From NCBI RefSeq assembly GCF_024362695.1, contig NC_065405.1:3976672-4040671 (forward strand): a stretch of 64,000 bases of DNA, given 5' to 3'. Shown in pieces: positions 20,960 through 33,089 of this stretch. A program made the position numbers and the translations under genes. Numbering within the stretch: the first letter of the stretch is position 1; every line of letters starts with the position of its first letter. Source of the stretch: Pectinophora gossypiella (Eukaryota; Arthropoda; Insecta; Lepidoptera; Gelechiidae). The notes under the pieces were generated by a model. That model worked only from the letters and a program-made list of their open reading frames with translations. It ran no database searches and was not told where the DNA came from.

Positions 20960-23900
20960 AGCCAGCAGAAAAAAAATATTGTAAAAGAACTCTAACAATA
21001 TTCAATGCAATACGAACTACATCATGATCATATCAGTACCAGCTTTATTGAAAGATGCCTATACAAAATCCCTGGGACGCTTTTAAATTGAACCACAACA
21101 TCTTCAAAGCAAAAACTAGATTTTGTCATGCAGGTTATCATTAAAGGCTTTTGAGCGGATGTGATGGTGCTACTGGCTTTAATTGGATTGCATTTCTCAT
21201 TTCTCTTTTTCTGAAGATAATTTTAGTAATAAGCTTTGATGGTATCGAGACTAGAAGTAGTAAAGAAGGTATCTAGTAATCTGATGGAAGCTTATTACTA
21301 ACTAAACCTGAGTTAGATGAACGGCAAGTAGGCATTATAAGATTTCATAAGATAAATATGCAAATCTTTTAAGATAGTGGTAGCTTGGTTAATGGAAAAT
21401 ATCATTATAGTTAGACAGAGAGAGAAGTACAGATTCCGTCAACGTTAATTCTATAAATATGGTAACATAACAAATATTTTATTACAAACACATGGAAATA
21501 CAGAAACTCAAAACAAAAGAGTACAAGGTAATTGTACTTGCTAATATGCTTCCAAATACAAGAGGTGTCTGTATTAGAAAACAGTTTTGAAATTAATACT
21601 GGTATTCAATTTAAGGGAGATACAATAGATACGTCAAAATAATTACCACGACTAAATTAACACGAAATATCATTCAAACTATGACAAATACTCAAATAAC
21701 TTATGAGGAAGTGGTGAAATAGGCCTTAGTATGTATTATTATTGCGCATGAGTAATTATTTTTTATTTGGCTTTAATGCTGTTAATATCTGAAAAACAAA
21801 TAAAAAAACAAGTAATCTTTTATACAAATCGTACTTCCTTCCTTTTTGCTTTTCTCAAGTTCACTTCATTCACATGATTCGCTACCTTTTTATCTGATAT
21901 CAGAGTCATTATGGTTGGTAATGTAGAAGAAATAAATAAGTTAGCAACTATGAGTGAACTCGTGAAGTCGGTAGCCTGGTTGATGGACAAGGATAAACTA
22001 AGACAGGTTGTAATTACAATCTGAGCAAATGTTGACTACAGAAGCCGAAGGTGATATTGTTTAAAATAAATTATAAAAAGCAGCCAATATAACTTACTCT
22101 ATTGAATACAGGATCTTGCTTATCAAAGACTATTATAAGATGTAGACACATTATTTTATTATCGAAACTCTATTGTTTTACTATTGTGTGTGATATTCCA
22201 CCATGATCCTTTTAAAAGGTCTGTTTGAAAGATAAACAAACTGTTTGAAATAATTCAAACTAAAATAATTTATTTATAATTTTATATCTAATAAACTTAT
22301 AATAAAATTATATTAAAAATTAAATAAAGCAAACAAATAATTGAACTCTTAGCCGTCTAATTTTTATTAATAATCTTTTAAGAAGATATTTTTTTACGTA
22401 GCGAAATAATTAATTTTAAGAATATATACTTAAACGTAGGTATACCTCATTACATAACACACGAAAATAATGACAGCAGGACATCGTGTGAACGAGACAT
22501 GATTGTCCTGGAAGCTAACATTCTAACCAAGCTATATTATAATAATTATGTTAATTTAGTTTACACAAAACATCTATTCTTGACAGCTACAAACGGAAAT
22601 TTCCTGCGTTAGCCATGATTATCAGATTAAAAACGGCAAGCAGACAGGCAACGATAGAACAATTAGGGAAGAAATTAATAGTTCCATATTACATTATAAC
22701 AATAACCGGTTAGTATTACAATAGGTTAGTTCCTCGCAATGAATATTGCCAAAAGATAATTATAACCTTACTTTATTAATCACATAGCAGGAAAGGATTA
22801 GCGAGTAATTTCGACGCGTGAGCATTAAGAAAAGGAAGCATTTACAAAAACAACCACTTTAGCAAGACACTTGACACCATCTTAGCTTTTAACCGTTTCA
22901 TAAATTATATTAAAAGACTTAGACATGGTTGAAATTGTTGGAGGTCTTGTTAAATTGGTATTTAGTATTGGAGAATGATGAATGGTTCTTATGACCTTTT
23001 CAGATGTTTTATTTGTCGATGCTCACGATCTCTAAGGAAGTCTATTATTTTCAAATCTATTGCTATTTTCAACGCGTATGAAACTTTTAATTACTTTTAA
23101 GAGCATCTCTTACAGCAGATTTACATTGTGAATAATCTTTAAATATGTTTTTTTTTAATATTATAAACAGCCTGTTACTTTTTTTAACGAGACTTATTTT
23201 GGATTCGTCGCATATGGCATTAACTACTTGGCCGGATTCTTGCTACTTAAAGCAGCCCTTTATGACTTAATAAAATTATTATTGAGTTGTTTCTGAAGAT
23301 TTAGATAAAGGAATAAAAAAAGAAAATTTTCCCTGTCAGACAAGAAAATACTATACGGTTACCAGCGTAAGAATAATCTCCTTTTCATACAGTTCATCAA
23401 GTTGGAGAGGTTATATTGTCTGAAGAAAAAAAGAGAGAATGTTTATTACTTACATCAACGTGATGAATAGATTTAAATCAGGGTAGTTGACAAGTATAAA
23501 AGAAATAGGTTTTTATTATAGTTTCATAAAACACAAATTCATAGCCAAATGTTTTCACATTTGCACTTCCGTACTTTTATATGCGCAAATGTCAAATTTC
23601 AATATTGCTTTTTTAGATGAAATGCTTCGATGTGGCCTTTTTAACCCTTCAGGACTGAAATTTATTAAAAAATCAGTTACAAACATTCCAAATCAAGGTG
23701 TTAAAGAACATGTTTCCAGTACCATACAAGCTGCATTTTGCTAAATATATTCCGTTTTGCTGGAACGAAAGGGAACATTCGCCTATTACAAACTTTAACT
23801 ATTTACATCTCCGGCGTTAGACAGGATATTGAAAAACGGATTTGAGATTAATCTTCAATAATGTCTTCATGAGTAGAGTGATGAATAATTATTGAGAGTG

Positions 23901-24280
23901 TCCAATACTAAAGAGTGACTGCAAGTTATCTTCTGACTCTTTAAAAATGTATATTAATATTATATTTATTTTCGTACAACTATTAGACTATTTACCCACC
24001 GCGCTGTATAGAAAGTAGGTAATAAAATATTAATTAAATCTCCACATCCCGTTTTGGCACCTATATGAATGCAAAATTCAATTCGTTTAGACATTAATTA
24101 CTAGGTAGCTCTAGGTAGATGATTTAATAACACCAAGATTGATTACAGTAATACCTAAAATATCCGCTATAAATCATTGTCGCTTAATCGTGTTCTGTCC
24201 ATTTTGAGACGCCTTATGAATAACTACTTAGAGGTAATTAAATTTAGAGTTCCGTATCTATAGTAGAGTGTAGTTATCAC
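20960..24280. other. long AT-rich stretch without recognisable genes
   Basis: The least repetitive part of the window. I see only two scraps: a LINE-D 3' end remnant at 23206-23245 (CATATGGCATTAACTACTTG) and a MITE-9-like piece at 23580-23660. Short frames such as 23487-23744 show no recognisable protein. It may be intron or plain intergenic DNA. Confidence 0.5.
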
Positions 24281-24394
24281 AGCCGGATTGTATAATACGC
24301 TGCATTACATTATGGCTAGCCGTTTTGTAATGTGGCGGGTCAATGATTAGCCGGATTGAATGAAAGTCCGCGCTATACGTTCTTCAATCCGGCA
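24281..24394. mobile_element. palindromic element with GCCGGATTG ends
   Basis: AGCCGGATTG at 24281-24290, AGCCGGATTGAA at 24349-24360 and the inverted TTCAATCCGGCA ending at 24394 give terminal inverted repeats plus an internal copy. Size and structure suit a small MITE. Confidence 0.5.
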
Positions 24395-24924
24395 GTTACA
24401 TAATATCTTTATTTAAGTTTCAGGTACATATTTTTATTTTAATTAAAGATTATTATACAAATAATAAATTAAATGTTTTTTTATTTATTTCTTTAATTGT
24501 ACGGAATCGAACTTGAAGACGTGTTTTTAACAAACTGACAAGATATTATATGTGACAGGTGTCAAAAAGAAGTCAGTATTATGAATGTTATTTAGAATAA
24601 ACTGTACGTTTATATTACTTTTTCCGTCCAAGATTGTACTTAAGAGAACTTTTAATGCTCTTTATAATCGCGATAATAAAATTTATATTTTCGCTTTGAT
24701 TTTCCTTATATATTTTTGTTCTGGATTCCTATGTAGAGTACTTAGTTTCAAGAAGAGGAACAAATATAATCACGGAATAGAAGAAAGAGGTTTGAAGGGC
24801 CAAGTGATTAGGATTGGTTCACGGCGTACGGAGGGCGGGCTTGTAATACTAATTTTAAGTTGAATGCGGAATTTGAATTAAAAATGGCTTCTTATAATAA
24901 AGAGGCAAGATGATTGGATACTTA

Positions 24925-25130
24925 ATAAGACACGACGAATTAAAAACATCACAGAAGGGAAGCTTCAAAAAAAGAGAGGAAGGGGAATATCAAGAAGAGC
25001 TTACATGGAACGGAAGAAGAAGAAAAAAACAAGAAGGCCAACGTTATAAGGAAGTAAAAGAACTGGCCTTTGATAGATAAGAATGGAGAATGAATGCTAC
25101 ACCGACGAGAGCGGGGCTCTTAAATTAGAG
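24925..25130 (+). pseudogene. LINE-E C-terminus fragment, frameshifted
   Basis: GAGAGGAAGGGGAATATCAA, GAAGAGCTTACATGGAACGG and GAACTGGCCTTTGATAGATA through CTACACCGACGAGAGCGG to CTCTTAAATTAGA are the plus-strand counterpart of 19158-19322. Stops and shifts break the frame. Confidence 0.6.
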
Positions 25131-25844
25131 ATGGATTATAATAATTATGATATCTTTTTTAACCTTACCATGGTAAAAGTTTAGATACACCTTACATAAT
25201 CAATAACTATACTAGTAGATTCAGGTCTCACACCAGAGTAGGTAAACACAGCTACGAATAATTTACCTAATAACACCAAGTATAATCACAAAGAAAACAA
25301 TCTACCATCTCGGACCATTACATACGTAACACTACAATTAATGTTATTACACAAATGGCCTTGAGTCTCGATTTCTATCATAGTAACAACAAAGAATTGC
25401 ATTAATGACATGCAAATGTATATACAATGAGTTTGTTGAGCTTCCTACCATTGAAAGTGGTCAAGATGAGAAAAGTGGATGTTATTAGCTAATTAACTAG
25501 ACAATGGATGGGTGATGCAAATTACTAGTGTTGAGTCACTCAGGAATCTAGACTAGACGGTTTGTTGATAGACTTTGCTAATATTTAACAGGTTGGTGCA
25601 CGCGATTTTCCTTCTGGATGTGTACCTGTAGGCGCTTTTAACCCTGTGTGATTTGTCGCTTGTTGTTTGACGCGTGGAAGAACGCAAGGAATTAGAAATT
25701 TGTGTTATGTAGATATTATGGCCTTGTGATTTGAATTTTTAACCGGCTTTAACTTAATTAATAATAATATAAAAAATTAAAATGCAATTAAAATGTTTCA
25801 GTTTACATTATTTTTTTGTTTAATAAATTTGACATCAGTTGGCA

Positions 25845-25893
25845 TGTCAATCCCATACATTTTTATCACTGTCACTGCCGATTGTCATAATCA
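25845..25893. mobile_element. MITE-3 single arm
   Basis: GTCAATCCCATACATTTTTA and TCACTGTCACTGCCGATTGT match the right arm of the complete element at 26178-26346. Confidence 0.55.
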
Positions 25894-26177
25894 ATGCCGA
25901 TTCTGTATCGATTACATTTATTCAATGTATTAAATGGTATGAACGCTTGTACAAAATTACCGATGATTATAATTCTCCCATAATCTTATCTTGATTCTAC
26001 AAGATAACTTATATAGATCTATAAAGAGAAACAGGATTTGCATCGTAAATTAATGTAGTTACTTATGTAATCGTGGGAAACCGTTCTAGTACTTCTACAC
26101 TATTAGCAATGTAAGTAAGCTCAGTAAATAAAATATTCGACTTAAATCGTAAATTGTTTTCCGGCATGATGTCAGGG

Positions 26178-26346
26178 GTTGCAAACGATTATGACAATCA
26201 TCAGTGACAGTGATAATAGAAATGTATGGGATTGACATAAGGTGACTCGTAGCAGTGATAAAATGAATGAAATTGACATAAGCTGACATGTCACTCCCAT
26301 ACATTTTTTATCACTGTCACTGTCGATTGTCATAATCATTTGCAAC
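26178..26346. mobile_element. MITE-3, complete palindrome
   Basis: The left arm GTTGCAAACGATTATGACAA..TCAGTGACAGTGATAA..AAATGTATGGGA is mirrored by the right arm TCCCATACATTT..TTATCACTGTCACTG..TTGTCATAATCATTTGCAAC. Arms are about 60 bp with a roughly 50-bp core. A further partial copy is at 28490-28535. Confidence 0.75.
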
Positions 26347-26649
26347 TTGGCTAAGGCCCTTGGAGTCGAACTCACAAGCACTTAGCATGCAAGATGCGCA
26401 ATAAACTACTGGACTATCATGTATTCTTCAGTTGTGAAACGAACTATTATCTCTTGATTAAGAAAGGTTCTTTTGTTTGCGTTGATTTGCATGACTGCCA
26501 CTTAATCGATTATGATTCAAAATCAATTATATCATTTAAGCATTGCTCAAACTCATTGTTTATATAAAAGTTGTATTTGCAATAGGTTTTTTCCGTATAT
26601 TTTTTTACAGGTTTCTATTAGATTAACTATTCTTATAAGGACGTAATAT

Positions 26650-26985
26650 ACGATCCCGACGACCCGATTACTCTAGCCATAAAGGCAGCCAATCAGCTCG
26701 CGACACCAAACACTTCAGGTCCCCGATACCGACCCCGCCGGCGTGGTCGACGATTTCCCTCATTCAGCGCTTATCGCTATCGACCCACTAGGGTCGATTA
26801 ATTCTTTCAAATATTTTTCCTCTCAGACGACGCCCTGAGCCGAGGTTCGCGCCCAACTGGGCACCCTCAGGCCTGTTGTCTTAAACGTTGTACAGGGTGA
26901 GAGCCTTCAGCGCTCCCCATTTGTCCGGCCAAGTAGTTAATGCCACCTGCGGCAAATCTACAATAAGTCACGTCAAAACAAAAAA
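26650..26985 (+). mobile_element. LINE-D 3' end
   Basis: ATCCCGACGACCCGATTACTC, the coding remnant ANQLATPNTSGPRYRPRRRG ending PTRVD and a stop, then the 3' UTR and a tail of nine A after AAGTCACGTCAAAAC. It matches 8070-8400 and 41325-41628. The similar 5' start at CGACGACCCGATTACTC is a recurrent truncation point. Confidence 0.7.
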
Positions 26986-27100
26986 AAAACTATTCTTATG
27001 TCAAACTCATACATTTTTAGTGATTTTTACCGACGTGTGATTCTCTTAGACACGGTCAACGCAGTCAAAAGTTACTTAATTGAAACCATATCGTCGTTCT

Positions 27101-27248
27101 GTACGGTCGTGAGCATTAATATGTATACACTTTGGTACCATGTCACATTAACTTTTTTGACAAATTGAACTGTAATTCTCACTAAATGTCAAATATGTTA
27201 GTGCGACAGAGTCCTAAAGTGGGTACATTATATTGCTCATGACTGTAC
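27101..27248. mobile_element. MITE-1 copy, full length
   Basis: GTACGGTCGTGAGCATTAAT at the left and ATTGCTCATGACTGTAC at the right form imperfect terminal inverted repeats. The internal CACATTAACTTTTTTGACA and TGTCAAATATGTTAGTGCG extend the palindrome. Confidence 0.82.
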
Positions 27249-27817
27249 GGAGCTGGAAATATCACAGTCAAAGTTTATATGAAGTGAATTAGGCTTATTA
27301 TACCAACACAGAAGTACATATTATGAGTATGTTTATGTCCTATGTAATTTGACTCCCATGTATTAAGGTTTTTCACCAGTATGGTGCTCCTGGCGAGAAA
27401 GGCACAGATCATAGATTGAATGAGGGTATGTGCGTAGGTAGACTGTAGACTGTTTGATATATTTTTTTAACCAAATTAGTAAAGCGATTGCTGTAAGCGT
27501 TTTGACACTTTGTCGACGTTTCCTTATAGTGATTGCTTATCTGATCAATAAAAATGATCGATAATAATCGAACATTTTTCACTTATCCGCGAATTGGATC
27601 CTGTTTGGTTTTAGAACGTTTTTTGGTGCATACCTTAATCTTGATTATGTCAACACTCAAGAATTTAAAGGAACATTCAATAGATTTTTCCGGATGTTTT
27701 GGAACAAAAACAAAACTGTTAATTAAGTATGTTTTAGAAGCGACACGACCCTGCTTCTTCCGAGAACACGTGAGATGATTTCGCAAATTGTTCAGGACTT
27801 GGACCTGTGTATCCTGG

Positions 27818-28140
27818 AAAATTCCACTTAATATTAACTCAGAATAATGAGCTGAATCATCCCCTCAGTATATGTACTCGTAACGACGTCACTTACACCC
27901 CGTACAAGTACGTACAGGTAGCCATACAAGTACATAATGGGTGTTAGTGACACCGTAACGAATACTGAATGGGATCAATCAGACCATGATTCTGAATTAA
28001 TATCAAGTGGATTTATTTTTATTTATTTTCAATTCCATACTTTTGGGAAGGAAAATTCCACTTGACATCAACTCAAAATCATGGTCTGAATCATCCCTCA
28101 AAGTTTTCGTTAGAACGTCACTAACACTCTGTAAGTATAT
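27818..28140. mobile_element. MITE-2 pair (half copy plus full copy)
   Basis: A right half (GAAAATTCCACTTAATATTA..GTAACGACGTCACTTACACC) ends near 27902. A fuller copy runs from about 27941 (GGTGTTAGTGACACCGTAAC) through CCATGATTCTGAATTAATAT and the mirrored ATCATGGTCTGAATCATCCC to CACTAACACTCTGTA near 28135. The arms pair over about 80 bp. Confidence 0.65.
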
Positions 28141-29450
28141 GATCAAAACTTTATCGGTAGCTACACCTTAGTTATTCAAACCCACAAACACGACACCATC
28201 AATGCAACAACTGATAAGTGCCATTATAATAATATCCCATACTAAACATAACTTAGCACCTAGACCACTTATAATAAACCTAGAGCATAAAATAAAACCT
28301 AGGTTATATAGCAGTAGGTACTATCTATGATGTGAAACCTCCAGTCCAAGGTCTGAGGAATGCCTTCCGAGAGCCGCTGATTAGAACCGCCAATCAGTGT
28401 TTCTTAATACAAAACATTATTTTGCTTGTATGTATGTAGGTATTTGTGTTTTGATGGAATGGAGTCGAGTAGAGTACTAACATCACCACATCCCATTCTT
28501 TTTATCGCTGACACTGCCGATTGTCGCAACTTTGCAACATTGAGCCCCCCATTAAATAAATTCGGAAACAATTTCGATAATCATTGGCACCGGCCGGTTT
28601 GAACTTATCACGGACAATTAGTAAATAAATTATTATAATGTCGCTATGTTTCCCTTTCTGTTGTAGGTATTAGGTATTATTATGAAACGTAGATACCAGC
28701 AATCAAATTATCATCACATTTATATTATGTTGCGCGAACACAAAGGGTTTCCATGAGCTAAATTATATGCACATCCACAGTGCCAAGCGACCACATACAA
28801 CCTTGCACAGATTTTACTATACAGCAATCAGTTTACGCCTTACAAGCTTTGGACAACGCTTTAAGTTGTATTAGGAGAACGTAGTTTTATGAGTGGTGTT
28901 AAAATTGTCTTTAAATCCATTCTAATTTTAAATGCGTAAAGTAACAAAATAAATTGTCAGTCTGTTTAAATGCTGATTTAGGTGAGGTATGGAGGTACGG
29001 GAAAGCTATATAATAGTATAGAAAAATAAAATGCCATAATTATGTAATCATAATTTATCAGTAGGGAACCCAAAAAACTTAGGGAGTTACTGGTTCTGTC
29101 AGGCCAATTATAGCTTGGTTCATATTTCTCCGATACTATTTTTATGTAAATATGAGTCTAGAGCCTCCTCAAGTTATAAAATTGTGGTTGCCTGGAAGGG
29201 GCTGTTGGCAACCCAAGAAATTTACTTTTTTATAATATTTTAATATGGCAATAAATCTGTCTTTCTCTGCTACGAACTATTAGAACAACGACATTGTGCT
29301 CCTCAATTTAATTATAATAAATATTAATTAACAGTAACAATCAGTGCGTGTTATTAAAGTAGTGCATTAGTGGACCCACAACAGTGCGACAATCTAATAA
29401 ATACAAGTTCGGTGCACCTGGTACCGTACAGGGGCTACTTAGCAATAAGG
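28140..29450. other. no recognisable gene
   Basis: AT-rich unique sequence apart from a MITE-3-like scrap at 28490-28535. No coding signal. Confidence 0.45.
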
Positions 29451-29510
29451 CCTATTATACTCTTCTATTTCTTTTTTGTTTGTAATTTTGTGTTTCCTGT
29501 GTGTGCAATA

Positions 29511-29742
29511 TCTTTTTTTTTTGACGTGACTTATTGTAAATGGCATTAACTACTTGGCCGGACAAATGGGAAGCGCTGAAGGCTCCCACACGGTACAACG
29601 TTAAAGACAACAGGCCTGAGGGTGCCCAGTTGGGCGCGAACCTCGGCTCAGGGCGTCGTCTGAGAGGAAACATATTTGAAAGAATTAATCTACCCTAGTG
29701 GGAAGGGAAATCGTCGACCACGCCGGCGGGATCGGTATCTGG
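29511..29742 (-). mobile_element. LINE-D 3' end, 5'-truncated
   Basis: On the minus strand the coding remnant lies at the right and the 3' UTR and A tail (the T run at 29511-29521) at the left. GACGTGACTTATTGTAAATG, GGCATTAACTACTTGGCCGG and CAACAGGCCTGAGGGTGCCC are the family hallmarks. Confidence 0.72.
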
Positions 29743-29859
29743 GTAGGTGCAATATCTCAAGTCGACCGCCTGTCTATAATGCCTCTCTTAAAACTGGCTC
29801 TATCCTCTAGCAAGGCCTACGCTAAGTAATTTGTGTCAGAGAAACAATAATGCTTGATT

Positions 29860-30112
29860 GACAGATAACATTAACTGAATATGTATGATGATCCTCGTTA
29901 TAATCGGCCGATTAATTACCAACTTGCGTGCAGATTATGTCGGCACCGACTAGTCATTTTCACACCTCTTCGAGTTTGTAGGGTTTTCAATTTTGACTAA
30001 TTATGTACCCGAGTAATGAGAAAATAGGTAATTATCACTTGAAATAATTACAACGCCATCTATATTGAGGTTGGGGAAAGTAACGTGGAAAGTCCCTTAA
30101 ACGTTATTGCTC
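29860..30112. mobile_element. MITE-7 copy, degraded
   Basis: TATGATGATCCTCGTTATAA and, further right, GTACCCGAGTAATGAGAAAA, TAGGTAATTATCACTTG and CAACGCCATCTATATTGAGG align with the MITE-7 copies at 72-455 and 60456-61307. The left terminus is not clear. Confidence 0.5.
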
Positions 30113-30143
30113 CACATAGTAGAGGTATATAATAAGCAAGGTA

Positions 30144-30347
30144 ATATACAGGGTGTTAGTGACATCGTAAAGAAAATTTTGAGGGATGATTCAGGCCATG
30201 ATTCTGAGTTTATATCAATTGGAATTTTCCGTCGCAAAATTCATATTTTTTTTGTTTTTCTTTAAATATTTTCAATGTTATACTTATATATACGCGATGG
30301 TAAATTCCACTTGATATTAACTTAGAATAATCGGCTGAATCATAATA
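30144..30347. mobile_element. MITE-2 copy next to TA
   Basis: TATACAGGGTGTTAGTGACA begins the element. TTCAGGCCATGATTCTGAGT and TTGGAATTTTCCGTCGCAAA are mirrored by CGATGGTAAATTCCACTTGA and CTTAGAATAATCGGCTGAAT. The right terminus is lost. The flanking TA hints at a TA-targeting, mariner-like origin. Confidence 0.65.
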
Positions 30348-30364
30348 GGGCAGGGCAATAAGTA

Positions 30365-30482
30365 AGGTTGCCTGGATGAAATTGCTATTTAGCAATAAGG
30401 CCGCCGATTGTACTTCTCCTGTCACATTTGTAATTGTTTTTAGTGTTGTGTTTATAAGTGCAATAAAGCGTTTTTGTATTGT
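30365..30482 (+). mobile_element. LINE-2f-like 3' end
   Basis: GGTTGCCTGGATGAAATTGC, TTAGCAATAAGGCCGCC, TGTAATTGTTTTTAGTG and GTGCAATAAAGCG form the 3' UTR of a LINE, matching 13701-13915 in reverse. Confidence 0.5.
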
Positions 30483-30586
30483 ATAAGCACTATTTATTTA
30501 ATAAACAAACACACTTATTGCTCTGCACATCAACCAGTCACATGTCATGTTACCAAAAACACACCGCACCCCCCCTGTTGTTGTGT

Positions 30587-30592
30587 TTGTGT

Positions 30593-30659
<67 letters not shown>
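30587..30659. repeat. (GT)n microsatellite
   Basis: About 35 GT units, nearly pure. It directly precedes the LINE-1f copy at 30665. Open frames through it are alternating Cys-Val artefacts. Confidence 0.95.
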
Positions 30660-30662
<3 letters not shown>

Positions 30663-30664
30663 TG

Positions 30665-30975
30665 TGTTAGTGATTATTTAGAAGATATGAATGCATGGGA
30701 TTAACTGTCTGAGAACTGATATTAGGCGGCTAAATTACTCAATTGTATAAAATATTTTATGTTTATTTAATTTTTTTAAAGAACGTCTAGGGCGCTGTGC
30801 CGAGGTTTTTCTTGCAGCTTCTTTTCCCCGGCTATACAGGTTGTGAGAAGCTGCAGTAGTTTTAGGCGGATGAGACGTTCGTTATGTAAAAATTGACGAT
30901 TCAAAGTGTAACTATGTTACCTACTGAATAAAGATATTTTTGAATTTGAATTTTGAGTTTGAATTTGTGTTGTGT
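30665..30975 (+). mobile_element. LINE-1f 3' end
   Basis: The best plus-strand copy: ATATGAATGCATGGGATTAA, CAGCTTCTTTTCCCCGGC, TATACAGGTTGTGAGAAGC, TGAGACGTTCGTTATG, then AATAAAGATATTTTTGAATT and a (TTGAATTT)n tail. Confidence 0.75.
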
Positions 30976-31049
30976 TTTATCTGCCTTTTACACTCTATTT
31001 CTACTTGACAACCCTACAACTTCGTAGGCAGCAAGGATAAGAGCACAAG

Positions 31050-31180
31050 CAACGGTGTCACATTAGCAGCATTGTTGGATTTATGGGTTAATCCATCTGA
31101 CTTCAAGGGCTTACAGTAGGTGCATTGTGGCACAAGCCTTTGTGGTTTTTGCTTGCTCTAACAAGTAGGATGTGTTATTG
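31050..31180 (+). repeat. dispersed direct repeat, partner of 32865-32990
   Basis: GGATTTATGGGTTAATCC, CTGACTTCAAGGG and GTTTTTGCTTGCTCTA correspond to GGATTTATGGGTTAATCCG, CTAGTTTCAAGG and TTTTTGCTTGTTCTAGAC at 32.9 kb. The copies have diverged considerably. Class unknown. Confidence 0.55.
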
Positions 31181-31498
31181 CCAATGTATAGTCAAGGCGA
31201 CAATAGATCCTTTCGATAGCACAAATACATGAATAGTAGTACAAGAAGTGAGCACTAAACACTCTTCAGAAAACTCCTATCTATAAATATATTTCTTTAA
31301 GTATAAATAGTTTGAATAGTAGTTGTATAGTTGTTAATATACAGCTATCGATTGGCTCTGAGGAAAACAGAGAATTTTTCGTTTCTGATTTATCTACTTG
31401 ACCAAAAAACACTCACCATCATCGCCCAAAGTTTACACACTTACACTACTTATTGTATGAAATTTCATAGATGCCTATAAGAGCTTCATTTTTAAATT

Positions 31499-31880
31499 GA
31501 TCATCATCATCAGCCCATTAACGTCCCCACTGCTGCGGCACGGGCCTTCCCTATGAATGGATAGGGAGATCGGGCCTTAAACCATCACGCGGGCCCAGTG
31601 CGGATTGATGGTTATTAACGACTACTAATGCAGCCGGGACCAACGGCTTAACGTGCATTCCGAAGCACGGAGGAGCTCGAGATGAAAACTTTTTTTTTGT
31701 GGTCACCCATCCTATGACCGGCTTTTCAGAAACTTTCTTAAATTCAACAATCGCAGACCGAGCGCGTTTACCGCTGAGCCACCTTTTTTTTTTTGACGTG
31801 ACTTATTGTAGATTTGCCGCAGATGGCATTAACTACTTGGCCGGACAAATGGGGACCGGGCCGCTGCGCCACCGAGATCC
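31499..31880 (-). mobile_element. SINE-B copy split by a LINE-D micro-insertion
   Basis: The SINE body (31499-31783) resumes at 31861-31880 after 77 inserted bases. The tRNA-like head was therefore hit by a later retroposition. The break duplicates CCGCTGNGCCACC on both sides, as expected for target-primed insertion. Confidence 0.85.
31784..31860 (-). mobile_element. 77-bp LINE-D 3' end insertion
   Basis: T11 (the A tail on the minus strand), then GACGTGACTTATTGTAGATT, TGCCGCAGATGGCATTAACT and CTTGGCCGGACAAATGGGG. The flanking 13-bp repeats CCGCTGAGCCACC (31771-31783) and CCGCTGCGCCACC (31861-31873) are the target duplication. Confidence 0.85.
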
Positions 31881-32033
31881 TCATCAAGTATCATCAAGTA
31901 GATATTTGTGTGTATATTAGTCTTTGATGAGAGTGGATGAAGAGAATGTGGTGAGTCAAGATCGTATAAGTAGTAAGTGGATTTCCACGGTCTCTGTCTA
32001 ACCCTAACGAGAAATAAGCGTGATCTTATGTAT

Positions 32034-32181
32034 GTACAGTCATGAGCAATATAATGTACCCACTTTAGGACTCTGTCGCACTAACATATTTGACATTTAG
32101 TGAGGATTACAGTTCAATTTGTCAAAAAAGTTAATGTGACATGGTACCAAAGTGTATACATATTAATGCTCGTGACCGTAC
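32034..32181. mobile_element. MITE-1 copy, full length
   Basis: GTACAGTCATGAGCAATATA to ATTAATGCTCGTGACCGTAC, with the inner GCACTAACATATTTGACATT and AAAAAAGTTAATGTGACATG. Same length (148 bp) and orientation as the copy at 42704. Confidence 0.85.
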
Positions 32182-32232
32182 GTATGATATCAAGTATTAA
32201 GTGTAAAGAAAAACATTGTAGGGACACCTAAA

Positions 32233-32572
32233 TTATCATCTCCCTAGCATTATCCCGTCGTTTTTCACAGGGTCCGCTTACCTAACCCGAAGATTTGACA
32301 GGCCCGGTTTCTTACAGAAGCGACTGCCTGTCTTACCTTCCAACCCGCGAAGGGAAAACCAGCCCAATATTGGTTAAGTCACATACCTCCGAAAATGCAT
32401 TTCTCGGAAATGAGGGTTTCCCCACGATATTTTCCTACACTGCTGAATACGTGATAGTCATTTATAATCCAAACATGAATCGAAAATAAATTCGACAATC
32501 ATTGGTTTAGGCCTGTGCTGGATAAGAACCTGAAAAGTGAGTGGCAAGCGTTCTATCAACTGGGCTCATGGT
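32233..32572 (-). mobile_element. SINE-F copy (GTGGTAGCTCAGTTGG head)
   Basis: The minus strand matches the plus-strand SINE-F at 42621-43102: CCGCTTACCTAACCCGAAGA, AGCGACTGCCTGTCTTACC, AACCCGCGAAGGGAAAACC, CATACCTCCGAAAATGCATT, and a decayed tRNA-like head around 32500-32572 (GCCTGTGCTGGATAAGAACC). Confidence 0.75.
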
Positions 32573-32734
32573 TTTTTAGTGACCAGAAAACACTAAAATG
32601 CTTATTTTTCATTCTCTCTGATATTTTTCCGAATAGTCATGTTTATTAGATATCCGCGCGGGGTCGTATGTTGTGGTAGGCAAACTCTTAGGACAAATTA
32701 GTACCTATACACCAATACATAGCTGTCAAACACA

Positions 32735-32760
32735 TAACCCTCCTTTTTGCTTCGCCGCAG
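32735..32760. repeat. short repeat shared with 62938-62964
   Basis: CATAACCCTCCTTTTTGCTT followed by CGCC is the reverse complement of GGCGAAGCAAAAAGGAGG..TTATG at 62938-62964. It probably marks edges of the same unclassified element. Confidence 0.4.
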
Positions 32761-32864
32761 TCGGTTAATGAACTTGCATTGCGCGATGAAGGACGTGTGT
32801 TTGTGTATATATGAAAGTACAAAATAAGAAATAGTGTTATAAATACAACATAAAACGCGGGTCA

Positions 32865-32990
32865 TATTGGCAACACTGTAGGATTTATGGGTTAATCCGT
32901 CTAGTTTCAAGGATTTATCTATCGCACATAAGTGTGTTGTGGAACAGACTACGCCATAATAATTTTTGCTTGTTCTAGACATAATTGTAT
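32865..32990 (+). repeat. dispersed direct repeat, partner of 31050-31180
   Basis: GGCAACACTGTAGGATTTAT, GGGTTAATCCGTCTAGTTTC and ATAATTTTTGCTTGTTCTAG align with the 31.1 kb copy. Nothing coding. Confidence 0.55.
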
Positions 32991-33089
32991 TAGCCGTTTA
33001 TAGACCATTGCCGTAATAAGGTGATGGATTGATTGAATGGCTTTATTAGATTAATAATAGACGTAATTGACGAGCTTGGACGCTTTCGT

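Noticed and set aside
30474..30704. Cys-Val-rich peptide
   Set aside because: Translation of a (GT)n microsatellite.
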